Part shown: piece after piece, positions 42,821 to 51,061 of the stretch | Layout of the letters: every line of letters begins with the position of its first letter | How positions within the stretch are numbered: the stretch's first letter is position 1 | Assembly: GCA_020441385.1 (NCBI GenBank) | Contig: JAGRMG010000146.1 | Span: 1-56,127, forward strand | Direction: 5' to 3' | Source: Paracoccaceae bacterium | GTDB lineage: Bacteria; Pseudomonadota; Alphaproteobacteria; Rhodobacterales; Rhodobacteraceae | Length of the DNA: 56,127 bases | Notes under the pieces: generated by a model | The model's database searches: none | Seen by the model: only the letters and a program-made list of their open reading frames with translations | What the model was told of the DNA's origin: nothing | Position numbers and translations under genes: made by a program

Positions 42821-43513
42821 TCAGACCTCGATCGGCTGCATCACCTGGGGTTCGATCACCTTCACCCCGGGCAGCGCAAGCGCCAGCGCCTCGGCCGATT
42901 GCTCCAGGACCGGGAAGGTGCGGTAGTGGCCGGGGATCACGATCCTGAAGTCGAAAAAGCGTTTCGCGGCATAGGCGGCCTTGGCCATGTCCATGGTGAA
43001 ATGCCCGCCCGCGCTCAGGATGCCGATGTCGGGTTTGTAGTAATCGGCGAACCATTCCATATCGGCAAGGATGTCGGTGTCGCCGCTGTGATAGAGGGTA
43101 TGGCCTTCGGCGGCGATCATGAAGCCGCATTCGCTGCCGCCGCATCTCGGCCCCTCCGGCGTGCCGAAGGATGACGAATGCACCGCGTTGACCATGCTGA
43201 CCTTCACGCCGCCCAGATCAATGGTGCCGCCCTTGTTGAAGCCGATGGTCTCGATCTTCTCGGCCTCCGCCCAGTGATCCATCACGTCGTACTGGCCCAC
43301 CACCGGAATCTTCAGCCGCCGCGACAGCGCCACCGCATCGGCCGAATGGTCGAAATGCGCATGCGTCATCAGGATGTGGGTGGCGCCCGCGACCGCGTCG
43401 ACATGGCGGTCCTCGGGCAGGACCGGATTGCCGGACAGCCAGGGGTCGATCAGCAGCGCCTTGCCGCCGGTCTCGATGCGAAAACTGCCATGCCCGTGCC
43501 AGATGATCTTCAC
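42821..43513 (-). CDS. Metal-dependent hydrolase, MBL fold (UPF0173 type)
   Basis: A 230-aa metallo-beta-lactamase-fold hydrolase of the UPF0173 kind. The zinc motif is THAHFDHSADAV, with further ligands in YHSGDTDILADM and IPGHYRTFPVL. The GTG start at 43513 has an ideal AAGGAGG seven bases upstream, which decides it against upstream starts. Length and the opening (KIIWHGHGSFRIETGGKALL) agree with the family. Physiological substrate is unknown. It stands alone, divergent from an MFS permease. Confidence 0.85.
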   Translation of the reverse strand: MKIIWHGHGSFRIETGGKALLIDPWLSGNPVLPEDRHVDAVAGATHILMTHAHFDHSADAVALSRRLKIPVVGQYDVMDHWAEAEKIETIGFNKGGTIDLGGVKVSMVNAVHSSSFGTPEGPRCGGSECGFMIAAEGHTLYHSGDTDILADMEWFADYYKPDIGILSAGGHFTMDMAKAAYAAKRFFDFRIVIPGHYRTFPVLEQSAEALALALPGVKVIEPQVMQPIEV

Positions 43514-43764
43514 GTCCGTCCTCCTTGAATCGATGACCGGCCCCTGCCGGCCTCTGCTGCGGCACAGCCTAGCACCCCGGATCGGGAAATCCACGCCCGG
43601 CGCGCGACTGTCGCGGAATCGATCGCCCGGGCCGTGCGCCGCCTGCGACCCATCGGCGCGGGTGCCGCAGGACGGCGCCGCGGGCGACGGACCGGCGATG
43701 GACTTGGCGCCCGGCCATGGGCTAAGCCTTTCGGCGGGCCGGCAGGGGATCGGCGGAGGGGGCC

Positions 43765-44955
43765 ATGCGCTCACGCTATATCGTTGTCGCCGGCGCGTGC
43801 CTGACGCAGTTCACCGTGATCGGGCTGCTGTTCGCCTTCGGGCTGTTCTTCAAGGTGTTCGAGACCGAGTTCGGATGGTCGCGCACGCTGCTGTCGGCCT
43901 GTTCGTCGGTCGCCTTCCTGGTGATGGGCGCGATGGCCATGGTCGGCGGCCGGCTGAGCGACCGATACGGCCCGTCGCGCGTGCTGGCGGCGTCGGGCAT
44001 CGTCTACGGGCTGGGCTTCGTGCTGATGTCGCAGGTCGCCCAGCCCTGGCAGCTGCTGGCCATCTGCGCCACCTTCATGGGCGTCGGCCTCAGCACGCAC
44101 GATGTCGTCACCCTGTCCACCGTGGCGCGCAGCTTCGCCGCGCGGCGGGGCATGATGTCGGCGGTCGTGAAGGTCGGCACGGCGCTGGGCCAGGTCGCGG
44201 TGCCGCCGATGGTCGCCGCGCTGATCCTGGGCATCGGCTGGCAGGCCACGCTGATCGCGATGGGGCTGGGGGCGATGGCGCTGCTGCTGGTCGCGGCGCT
44301 GATGATGCGCCCGCCGGCCCTAGTTGCGGGCGCCGGCGCCGGGCCCGCGATCCGGCCCGATGGGCAGAGCTATGGCGAGGCGCGCCGCAGCCGCGTGTTC
44401 TGGACGCTCTGCGCCATCCAGTTCCTGTTCTTCACCTCGCTCATGACCGTGCCGACCCATCTGGCGGTGCACGGCATGGATCTGGGAATGCAGGCCGCGA
44501 CCGCGGCCGGGCTGCTTTCGGTGGTCGGCGCCTCCAGCATCGCCGGGCGGCTGGGCATGGGCAAACTGGCCGACCTGATCGGCGGGCGCGCATCGCTGGC
44601 GCTCTGCCTCGCCACGCTGATGGCGGGTCTGGCGGGGTTCATGGGGGTTGCCGCCCATGGCGCCCTTTACGGTGTGGTCGCGCTCTACGGTTTCGGGCAT
44701 GGCGGTCTGTTCGTGGTGGTCTCGCCCATGGTGGCGGAATATTTCGGCATGCGCGCGCATGGCGCGATCTTCGGCACGGTGCTGTTCTTCGGCACCCTCG
44801 GTGGCGGCATCGGGCCGGTTCTGGCCGGGCTGGTGTTCGATCTGACCGGCAGCTATTTTGCCGCCTTCGCCGGCCTGCTGGCGCTGACGGCCCTGGCTCT
44901 GGCGCTGGTGCTGTCGCTGCCGCGCCCGGCCCGTACCGGGCTTGCCGCGGCCTGA
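43765..44955 (+). CDS. MFS transporter
   Basis: A 396-aa major facilitator with 12 predicted helices. The loop 2-3 signature is GGRLSDRYGPSRVLAASGIV, with a related GMGKLADLIGGRASLALCLA in the second half. It resembles oxalate/formate antiporter-like or monocarboxylate-type MFS members that begin with a short N-terminus and FKVFETEFGWSRTLLSA. Substrate unknown. It is followed by a hairpin and repeat copy C before gatC. Confidence 0.85.
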   Translation: MRSRYIVVAGACLTQFTVIGLLFAFGLFFKVFETEFGWSRTLLSACSSVAFLVMGAMAMVGGRLSDRYGPSRVLAASGIVYGLGFVLMSQVAQPWQLLAICATFMGVGLSTHDVVTLSTVARSFAARRGMMSAVVKVGTALGQVAVPPMVAALILGIGWQATLIAMGLGAMALLLVAALMMRPPALVAGAGAGPAIRPDGQSYGEARRSRVFWTLCAIQFLFFTSLMTVPTHLAVHGMDLGMQAATAAGLLSVVGASSIAGRLGMGKLADLIGGRASLALCLATLMAGLAGFMGVAAHGALYGVVALYGFGHGGLFVVVSPMVAEYFGMRAHGAIFGTVLFFGTLGGGIGPVLAGLVFDLTGSYFAAFAGLLALTALALALVLSLPRPARTGLAAA

Positions 44956-44978
44956 CCCGGCGCCGCCCGCGCGCCGGG
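44956..44978 (+). terminator. Hairpin after the MFS gene
   Basis: A perfect stem CCCGGCGC/GCGCCGGG (loop of 7) starts immediately after the MFS stop codon. It is not followed by a T-run. Confidence 0.45.
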
Positions 44979-44994
44979 GGCGGGCCGGCAACGG

Positions 44995-45030
44995 CTTCTT
45001 TCTGGTCAAAAATACTCCGGGCGCGCCGCC
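44995..45030 (+). repeat. Intergenic repeat, copy C
   Basis: GCTTCTTTCTGGTCAAAAAT then ACTCCGGG, nearly identical to copy B after argD. It lies between the MFS gene and gatC, again downstream of a coding region on the same strand. Confidence 0.7.
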
Positions 45031-45115
45031 GGGTTCGCGCGAACCGCTTGCGACCGTGCCCGGGCGGCGGTAAATGCCCGGTGACGCGCAATTCGGCGCG
45101 AAAAGGGGACCGCCC

Positions 45116-45403
45116 ATGTCCATTGACCAAGACAGCGCCGCCAAGGTGGCGAAACTGGCCCGGATCAGGGTCGAGGAGGATGCGCTGCCGGCGCTGGCCT
45201 CGGAATTCAACACCATCCTGGGCTTCATCGAACAGCTGAACGAGGTCGATGTCGCGGATGTCGAACCGATGACCTCGGTCACGCCGATGCGCCTGAAACG
45301 GCGCCCCGACATCGTGACCGACGGCGGACGGCCCGACAAGATCCTGTCCAACGCGCCCGACGCCCGCGAGGGGTTCTTCGCGGTTCCCAAGGTGGTGGAG
45401 TGA
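45116..45403 (+). CDS. gatC: Asp-tRNA(Asn)/Glu-tRNA(Gln) amidotransferase subunit C
   Basis: A 95-aa Gat[41 protein letters not shown] and the C-terminal [20 protein letters not shown] are all family hallmarks. It wraps around GatA in the GatCAB complex that amidates misacylated tRNAs. The gatA start follows the stop by one base, an obligate operon. gatB is not in the adjacent sequence, so it is encoded elsewhere. Confidence 0.96.
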   Translation: MSIDQDSAAKVAKLARIRVEEDALPALASEFNTILGFIEQLNEVDVADVEPMTSVTPMRLKRRPDIVTDGGRPDKILSNAPDAREGFFAVPKVVE

Positions 45404-45404
45404 C

Positions 45405-46892
45405 ATGAGCGAACTGAACAAGCTCGGTCTGGCCGAGGCCCGCGACGCGCTGCGCCGGGGCGAGACGACATCGCTGGAACTGACCGAGGCCTGCCTCGGC
45501 GCGATCCAGGACGCAGGCGCGCTCAACGCCTTCGTCCACCACACCCCCGAGATCGCGATCGAGCGCGCCCGCGCGGCGGATGCGCGCATCGGGGCGGGCG
45601 ATGCACCGGCCATGTGCGGGCTGCCCATCGGCATCAAGGATCTGTTCTGCACCCGGGGCGTGCCCAGCCAGGCCGCATCGCGCATCCTCGAGGGGTTCGT
45701 GCCGGAATACGAATCAACCGTCAGCCAGCAACTGGCCGATGCCGGCGCGGTGATGCTGGGCAAGCTGAACATGGACGAATTCGCCATGGGGAGCAGCAAC
45801 GAAACCTCCACCTACGGCAACGCCATCAACCCCTGGCGGCGCGGCAATGACGACGCGGCGCTTACGCCGGGCGGATCCTCGGGCGGGTCGGCCGCGGCGG
45901 TGGCCGCCGACCTGTGCCTCGCGGCGACCGGCACCGATACCGGCGGTTCGATCCGCCAGCCGGCGGCGTTCACCGGCATCACCGGCATCAAGCCGACCTA
46001 TGGCCGCTGCTCGCGCTGGGGCATCATCGCGTTCGCCTCCTCGCTCGACCAGGCCGGGCCGATGACCAAGTCGGTGCGCGACGCCGCGATCATGCTGGGC
46101 GCGATGTGCGGGCACGATGCGAAGGATTCGACATCCGCCGACCTTCCCGTGCCCGATTTCGAGGCGCTGCTGAGCGGCGATATCCGGGGCCGCCGGATCG
46201 GCATCCCGCGAGAATATCGCATGGACGGCATGCCGGCGCGGATCGAACGGCTCTGGACCGATGGCGCCGACATGCTGCGCGACGCGGGCGCCGAGATCGT
46301 GGACATCTCGCTGCCGCACACGAAATACGCGCTGCCGGCCTATTACGTCATCGCCCCCGCCGAGGCGTCGTCGAACCTGGCGCGCTATGACGGGGTGCGC
46401 TATGGCCACCGCGCCGCGCTGGCCCGGGGCGACGGCATCACCGAGATGTATGAAAAGACCCGCGCCGAGGGCTTCGGCCACGAGGTGCAGCGCCGGGTGA
46501 TGATCGGTACCTATGTCCTGTCGGCGGGGTTCTACGACGCCTATTACAACCGCGCCCGCAAGGTGCGCACCCTGATCAGGCGCGACTTCGAGAACGTGTT
46601 TGCAAGCGGCATCGATGCGATCCTGACACCGGCCACGCCTTCGGCCGCCTTCGGGCTGGGTGAAATGACGGATGCCGATCCGGTGCGGATGTATCTCAAC
46701 GACGTGTTCACGGTGACGGTGAACCTGGCCGGCCTGCCGGGAATCTCGGTGCCCGCCGGGGTGGACGAACAGGGGCTGCCGCTGGGGCTGCAACTGATCG
46801 GCCGCCCATGGGAGGAGGGCGATCTGCTGAACACCGCCTACGCACTGGAAACCGCGGCCGGCTTTGTGGCCAAACCGGGCAAATGGTGGTAG
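45405..46892 (+). CDS. gatA: Asp-tRNA(Asn)/Glu-tRNA(Gln) amidotransferase subunit A
   Basis: A 495-aa amidase-signature enzyme. It releases ammonia from glutamine for transamidation of Glu-tRNA(Gln) or Asp-tRNA(Asn). The Ser-cisSer-Lys triad is seen in [14 protein letters not shown] (K78), [17 protein letters not shown] and the nucleophile in [16 protein letters not shown]. Length matches GatA (about 490 aa). The first codon is two bases after the gatC stop. Next downstream is a lipoprotein gene 40 bp away, possibly co-transcribed. Confidence 0.97.
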   Translation: MSELNKLGLAEARDALRRGETTSLELTEACLGAIQDAGALNAFVHHTPEIAIERARAADARIGAGDAPAMCGLPIGIKDLFCTRGVPSQAASRILEGFVPEYESTVSQQLADAGAVMLGKLNMDEFAMGSSNETSTYGNAINPWRRGNDDAALTPGGSSGGSAAAVAADLCLAATGTDTGGSIRQPAAFTGITGIKPTYGRCSRWGIIAFASSLDQAGPMTKSVRDAAIMLGAMCGHDAKDSTSADLPVPDFEALLSGDIRGRRIGIPREYRMDGMPARIERLWTDGADMLRDAGAEIVDISLPHTKYALPAYYVIAPAEASSNLARYDGVRYGHRAALARGDGITEMYEKTRAEGFGHEVQRRVMIGTYVLSAGFYDAYYNRARKVRTLIRRDFENVFASGIDAILTPATPSAAFGLGEMTDADPVRMYLNDVFTVTVNLAGLPGISVPAGVDEQGLPLGLQLIGRPWEEGDLLNTAYALETAAGFVAKPGKWW

Positions 46893-46932
46893 GACTCCGC
46901 CCTACAAGAGCAGGAATGGCAGGACGGCAGTC

Positions 46933-47772
46933 ATGCGCATCATGTACAAGGCCCTGGTTCTGGGTGTGCTCGGGGCGTGTTCCCCGGCGATCCCCGACAG
47001 CGGCGCCGGTATCGGTTTCGACAATTCGCCGGATTCGCAACGCGCCCGCGAGGCGGCGCTGGCCAATGGCGGCACCATTACCGGCGATCCGCTGATCCCG
47101 CCCTCGGCGGTGTCTTCCGAAACGCTCGACCCGGCGCCGGGCGCGGCCGCGGTGCAACCCGGCGGCATGGCGCCCGCCACCGGCCAGCCCCTGCCGCTGT
47201 CGGCCATGGCGCAGGTGCAAGACGCGCCGGCGCCGCAGACACCGGCGCTGCCGGGGGGGGGCGATTCCGACGACATCGCCCGGGAAACCGCCGCCGCGCT
47301 GGCCGCGGCATCGGCCAATTCCGGGGTGGCCCCGGTGCAGGCCAGCCCGTCGAACCCGCCGCCGGGCAACTACGGCAACCCGGCGATCTCGGACGAGAAC
47401 AGCTTTGCCGCCGTGTCCAGCCGCGAGACCATTCAGAGCGACGCCCAGAGAATCGCGCGAAACAGCGAACAATACCAGCAGATCGCGCCGACCGCCCTGC
47501 CGCCGCGGTCGGGCAACGATTCGCCCAATATCGTGCGCTATGCGCTCTCGGCATCGAATCCGGTAGGCGCGCGCCTCTATTCGCGCACCGGCTTCAACCT
47601 CGCGGCCAAGGCCGCGCGCAACTGCGGCAAGTATCCTTCCGACGATCAGGCCCAGATCGCGTTTCTCGATCGTGGCGGGCCCGAGCGCGACAGGCTGGGG
47701 CTTGACCCGGACGGGGATGGCTATGCCTGCAGCTGGGATCCGGCCCCGTTTCGCAACGCGGTGAAGAACTGA
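46933..47772 (+). CDS. Lipoprotein with Excalibur-like C terminus
   Basis: A 279-aa protein with a short signal and lipobox (LVLGVLGACS, lipid-modified Cys at about residue 16). A long, low-complexity Ala/Pro/Gly region (about 20-170) follows. The compact C-terminal domain is conserved, with NPVGARLYSRTGFNLAAKAA, RNCGKYPSDDQAQIAFLDRG and the ending LGLDPDGDGYACSWDPAPFR. The DPDGDGYAC motif resembles Excalibur calcium-binding loops. It is probably anchored to a membrane facing the periplasm. Function unknown. It lies just upstream of the amidase gene, 14 bp from its start. Confidence 0.75.
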   Translation: MRIMYKALVLGVLGACSPAIPDSGAGIGFDNSPDSQRAREAALANGGTITGDPLIPPSAVSSETLDPAPGAAAVQPGGMAPATGQPLPLSAMAQVQDAPAPQTPALPGGGDSDDIARETAAALAAASANSGVAPVQASPSNPPPGNYGNPAISDENSFAAVSSRETIQSDAQRIARNSEQYQQIAPTALPPRSGNDSPNIVRYALSASNPVGARLYSRTGFNLAAKAARNCGKYPSDDQAQIAFLDRGGPERDRLGLDPDGDGYACSWDPAPFRNAVKN

Positions 47773-47786
47773 TCGCGCCGCCGCCG

Positions 47787-48431
47787 GTGCGATGGTGCCC
47801 CTCGCCCTCGTTCGGGGCGCGCCGCAACGGGCTGAAGCCGTCGCTGATCGTGCTGCACTATACCGCGATGGCGGATGCGCATGCCGCGCTCGACCGGCTG
47901 TGCGACGGCGGGGCCGGGGTGTCGGCGCATTACCTGATCGGCAGCGACGGCACGATCTGGCAGATGGTGAAGGAAGATGCGCGGGCCTGGCACGCCGGGG
48001 CGGGCGAATGGGCGGGAATGGATGACATCAATTCGCGTTCGATCGGCATCGAGCTGGACAACCGCGGCGATCATCCCTTCTCCGAACCGCAGATGGCCGC
48101 GCTCGAGGGGCTGATGCCCGCGATCATGGACCGCTGGGGGATCGGGGCCCGCGGCGTGATCGGGCATTCCGACGTGGCGCCGGGGCGCAAGCGCGACCCG
48201 GGTCCGCGATTCGACTGGGCGCGCCTGGCGCGGCGTGGGCTGGCGCGCCCGGCCGGGCGGGGCGGTGGCGGCGCACCTGACGGCGCGCGGCTGCGCGCGC
48301 TCGCCCGCGCGCTGGGCTTTACCGCCGACATGGACGACGCGCTGCTGCTTGAAACCGTCCGGCTGCGGTTCCGCCCCTGGGGGCGGGGGCCGCTGTGCGG
48401 CGCCGACATGGATGCGCTCCCCGGCCCGTAG
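47787..48431 (+). CDS. N-acetylmuramoyl-L-alanine amidase (AmpD/AmiD-like)
   Basis: A 214-aa zinc amidase of the amidase_2 family that cleaves the bond between N-acetylmuramic acid and L-alanine in peptidoglycan fragments. Zinc and catalytic motifs are LIVLHYTAMADAHAAL, ARAWHAGAGEWAGMDDINS, IGIELDNRGDHPF and IGHSDVAPGRKRDPGPRFDW. The last ~40 residues form a small helical peptidoglycan-binding-like domain. The GTG at 47787 is the first plausible start after the lipoprotein stop. No signal peptide is present, suggesting a cytoplasmic recycling role, though other exports are not excluded. Confidence 0.88.
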   Translation: MRWCPSPSFGARRNGLKPSLIVLHYTAMADAHAALDRLCDGGAGVSAHYLIGSDGTIWQMVKEDARAWHAGAGEWAGMDDINSRSIGIELDNRGDHPFSEPQMAALEGLMPAIMDRWGIGARGVIGHSDVAPGRKRDPGPRFDWARLARRGLARPAGRGGGGAPDGARLRALARALGFTADMDDALLLETVRLRFRPWGRGPLCGADMDALPGP

Positions 48432-48469
48432 GCGGGGGATGGCCAGGGGGCCGACTTGCGCCGCCTGCC

Positions 48470-48497
48470 TTGCGCAAGGGCGCGCTTGCGCCTATGT
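48470..48497 (+). promoter_or_regulatory. Candidate rnpB promoter
   Basis: TTGCGC (48470-48475) and CTATGT (48492-48497) are separated by 16 bp. The predicted RNA 5' end at 48505 is eight bases after the -10. Confidence 0.5.
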
Positions 48498-48504
48498 CGG
48501 GCGG

Positions 48505-48931
48505 GCGCGGAGGGCCGGATGGCCGCTGTGGCGGGGCATACCCGGCGCAGAGGAAAGTCCGGACTCCATGAAGCATCGGTGCCGGGTAACGCCCGGGCGG
48601 GACCGGCGGGGCAACCTGCCGCGGCCCCGACGGAAAGCGCCACAGAGAACAGACCGCCGGCCCCCGGGCCGGCAAGGGTGAAACGGTGGGGCAAGAGCCC
48701 ACCGCGGGGCCGGCAACGGCCACGGCACGGCAAGCCCCACCGGGAGCAATGCCGAATAGGACCCCCGCGCGGGCCGGTCCGGGCAACCGGATACCGCCGC
48801 TAGGCCCGCTTCAGCCAAGAGGGGTCGGGTTGGCAGCAAGAGGCGCGCGGCGACGCGCGCCCCAGATGAATGGTCATCGAACGGCGGGGCGACCCGCCGG
48901 GAACAGAATCCGGCTTACAGGCCCTCCGCGC
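48505..48931 (+). ncRNA. rnpB: RNase P RNA (type A)
   Basis: The RNA subunit of ribonuclease P, which cleaves the 5' leader of pre-tRNAs. The hallmarks are in order: GGCCGGATGGCCGC at the 5' side, AGAGGAAAGTCCGGACTCC, ACAGACCGCCGGC, AGGGTGAAACGGTG, AAGAGCCCACCG, AGATGAATGGTCATC and ACAGAATCCGGCTTAC. The P1 helix is a perfect 12-bp pair: GCGCGGAGGGCC (48505-48516) with GGCCCTCCGCGC (48920-48931), which sets the ends. Size (~427 nt) fits alphaproteobacterial type A RNase P RNA. It fills the otherwise gene-free gap between the amidase gene and a convergent acyl-CoA ligase gene, only 3 bp away. Confidence 0.96.
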
Positions 48932-48934
48932 GCT

Positions 48935-50497
48935 TCAGACCGCCCCTTTCCCGCCGTAGATCTCGCGCAGCTCGCGCTTGAGAACCTTGCCGTTGGCATT
49001 GCGCGGCAGCACATCCTGAAACGCCAGCCCGGCGATGCGCTGACGCTTGCCCACCCTGTCGTTGACCCACTCGCGCAGGCTTTCCGGATCGGGGCTCGTG
49101 CCCGGTTCGGGCACCACCACGGCAAAAGGGGTCTCGCCCCATTTCTCGTGCGCGATGCCGATCACCGCGCAATCGTTCACCTCGGGATGGGTGATCAGCA
49201 CGGTTTCGATGTCGGAAGGATAGATGTTCTGCCCGCCCGACAGGATCATGTCCTTGAGCCGCCCGACGATATAGAGAAACCCGTCTTCGTCGAGCCGCCC
49301 CAGATCGCCCGTGCGCAGCCACATGCGGCCCTGCGCGCAGGTCCAGACGGTTTCGGCGGTGGCGGCCTCGTTGTTGTAGTAGAACGGCATGGTGTGGGGG
49401 CCGCGCCCGACGATCTCGCCGTCCTGGCCGGGGGGCACTTCGCGGCCCCGGTCGTCGATGATCCTGATGTCGGTGCCCAGGATCGGCTTGCCGACCGAAC
49501 CCAGCAGCCGCGCGCAATCCTCGCCGTCGATGATGGTCAGCGGCCCCTCGGTCAGCCCGTAGGCCTCGATCAGGATCGGCCCCAGCCGGTCGATGATGCG
49601 GCGTTTCAGATCGCTGTAAAGCGGCGATCCGACCGACAGGACGCATCTGAGCGAGGACAGGTCGCGTTCGCCGAATCCGGGCTGGTCCCAGATCATCTGG
49701 AACTGGATCGGAACCATCAGGACATGGCTGATGCGCTGCTCCTCGATCGCCTGCACCACCGCCGCCGGGTCGAACCGGTCGAGGATGCAGACGGTGCCGC
49801 CGGTCAGGAAGGTGACGATCGCCGAAGTCATCGAGATGTTGGAATAAAGCCCGATCGTCACCAGGGTGCGCGCCTGGGTATCGAGGCGCAGCGATATGGC
49901 CATGTCCCGCGCAAAGGCGGTGCGGCGGGCATGAGCATGCGCGATGCCCTTGGGCAGGCCGGTGGTGCCGGACGAATAGATGATGTTGAACAGATCGTCG
50001 GGCGCCACCCGGATGCCGGGGTTGTCGGGGCTCTGGGTATCACGCCAGCCGGCATAGCCGGTCCAGCCATCGGCGGCCTCGCCATGGGCGATGCGCCCCC
50101 CGGGCAGCAGCGACCCCAGTTCGCGGCAGACGGCATCGACCCGCTCGACCAGGGCGGCATCGGCGAAGATCGCCGATACCGCGCTGTCGCGCAGCATCGC
50201 GGCCATGCCCTCGGGCGTGACCGACAGGTTCAGCGGCACGATGACGCCGCCGGCGCGCAGGATGGCGAACATCGCCTCGAGCATCTCGATGGAATTGTCC
50301 ATGACCACCGCCACCCGGTCGCCATGCGCCAGCCCCAGCCCCAGCAGCCCGTTGGCGACCCGGTTCAGCGCCGCGTCGAATTCGCCCCAGCTGCGCGTCC
50401 GCGCGCCCTGGATCAGCGCCGGTTTGCCCGCCTGCCATTTGCCGTGCAGCGCCAGGATTTCGTTGTAGTCGGGCTGGGGGGCGTCGAATGTCGTCAC
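48935..50497 (-). CDS. AMP-dependent acyl-CoA ligase
   Basis: A 520-aa ANL-superfamily ligase. It shows the P-loop IIYSSGTTGLPKGIAHAHAR, LIEAYGLTEGPLTIIDGED, the hinge FLYIVGRLKDMILSGGQNIY and the final catalytic-Lys motif LPRNANGKVLKRELREIYGG. It lacks signatures for one acid; family neighbours include benzoate, cyclohexane carboxylate and medium-chain fatty acid ligases. The gene converges on rnpB with three bases between ends. It is the second of three acyl-CoA ligases in the window. Confidence 0.87.
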   Translation of the reverse strand: MTTFDAPQPDYNEILALHGKWQAGKPALIQGARTRSWGEFDAALNRVANGLLGLGLAHGDRVAVVMDNSIEMLEAMFAILRAGGVIVPLNLSVTPEGMAAMLRDSAVSAIFADAALVERVDAVCRELGSLLPGGRIAHGEAADGWTGYAGWRDTQSPDNPGIRVAPDDLFNIIYSSGTTGLPKGIAHAHARRTAFARDMAISLRLDTQARTLVTIGLYSNISMTSAIVTFLTGGTVCILDRFDPAAVVQAIEEQRISHVLMVPIQFQMIWDQPGFGERDLSSLRCVLSVGSPLYSDLKRRIIDRLGPILIEAYGLTEGPLTIIDGEDCARLLGSVGKPILGTDIRIIDDRGREVPPGQDGEIVGRGPHTMPFYYNNEAATAETVWTCAQGRMWLRTGDLGRLDEDGFLYIVGRLKDMILSGGQNIYPSDIETVLITHPEVNDCAVIGIAHEKWGETPFAVVVPEPGTSPDPESLREWVNDRVGKRQRIAGLAFQDVLPRNANGKVLKRELREIYGGKGAV

Positions 50498-50695
50498 GGC
50501 GAAAACCTCCTGCGCGCGGTGGGGTCGGTGCGCTCAGGTTAGCAAGGCCGCGCCCCGGCGCAAGAGCGACGCGGGGTCGAACGGGCCGGCGGGCAGGACG
50601 GGCGAATGCCGGTTGACTCGGGCCGCCAAGCGCGTAAAAGGCGGGCTTCACGAGATATCGACGGGCCGCGCTGCGCCCGGTGCAGGAGACCCATC

Positions 50696-50863
50696 ATGGC
50701 GAAGCCGACCACCATCAAGATCCGCCTGAATTCGACCGCGGGCACGGGCCATTTCTATGTGACCAAGAAGAACGCCCGGACCATGACCGAAAAGATGACG
50801 GTGCGCAAATACGACCCCGTCGCGCGCAAGCATGTCGAATACAAGGAAGGCAAGATCAAGTGA
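50696..50863 (+). CDS. rpmG: 50S ribosomal protein L33
   Basis: A 55-aa L33 protein. The sequence starts [20 protein letters not shown] and continues with [18 protein letters not shown], matching alphaproteobacterial L33. It has no cysteines, so it is the zinc-independent (C-) form. AGGAGA precedes the ATG at 50696. It is followed by a strong terminator, consistent with a monocistronic, highly expressed gene. Confidence 0.97.
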   Translation: MAKPTTIKIRLNSTAGTGHFYVTKKNARTMTEKMTVRKYDPVARKHVEYKEGKIK

Positions 50864-50924
50864 CCTGAGCCGCCCGGCCCCGCGAGGGGCCGCGACTTGA
50901 AACCCGGTTGAGACCCGGATCCCG

Positions 50925-50981
50925 AACCCGGCCAAGCGTTGCCAGCCCCGCCACGCGGGCGCGCCGACGGCCGGGTTTTTT
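50925..50981 (+). terminator. Intrinsic terminator of rpmG
   Basis: AACCCGGCC (50925-50933) pairs with GGCCGGGTT (50969-50977), followed by a run of T to 50981. The loop itself contains a smaller CCCGCC/GGCGCG-type fold. Confidence 0.75.
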
Positions 50982-51061
50982 CGTGCCCGGCCGCCGGGGC
51001 GCCGCCCGGGTTCGCGTCTGGCCGGGCCGCGGCCGGCGCATCCGCCCCCGGCCCGCGCGTA

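Noticed and set aside
48319-48803. Open frames across 48.4-48.9 kb
   Set aside because: The region is RNase P RNA, with conserved core motifs and a perfect P1 helix; the frames are incidental.
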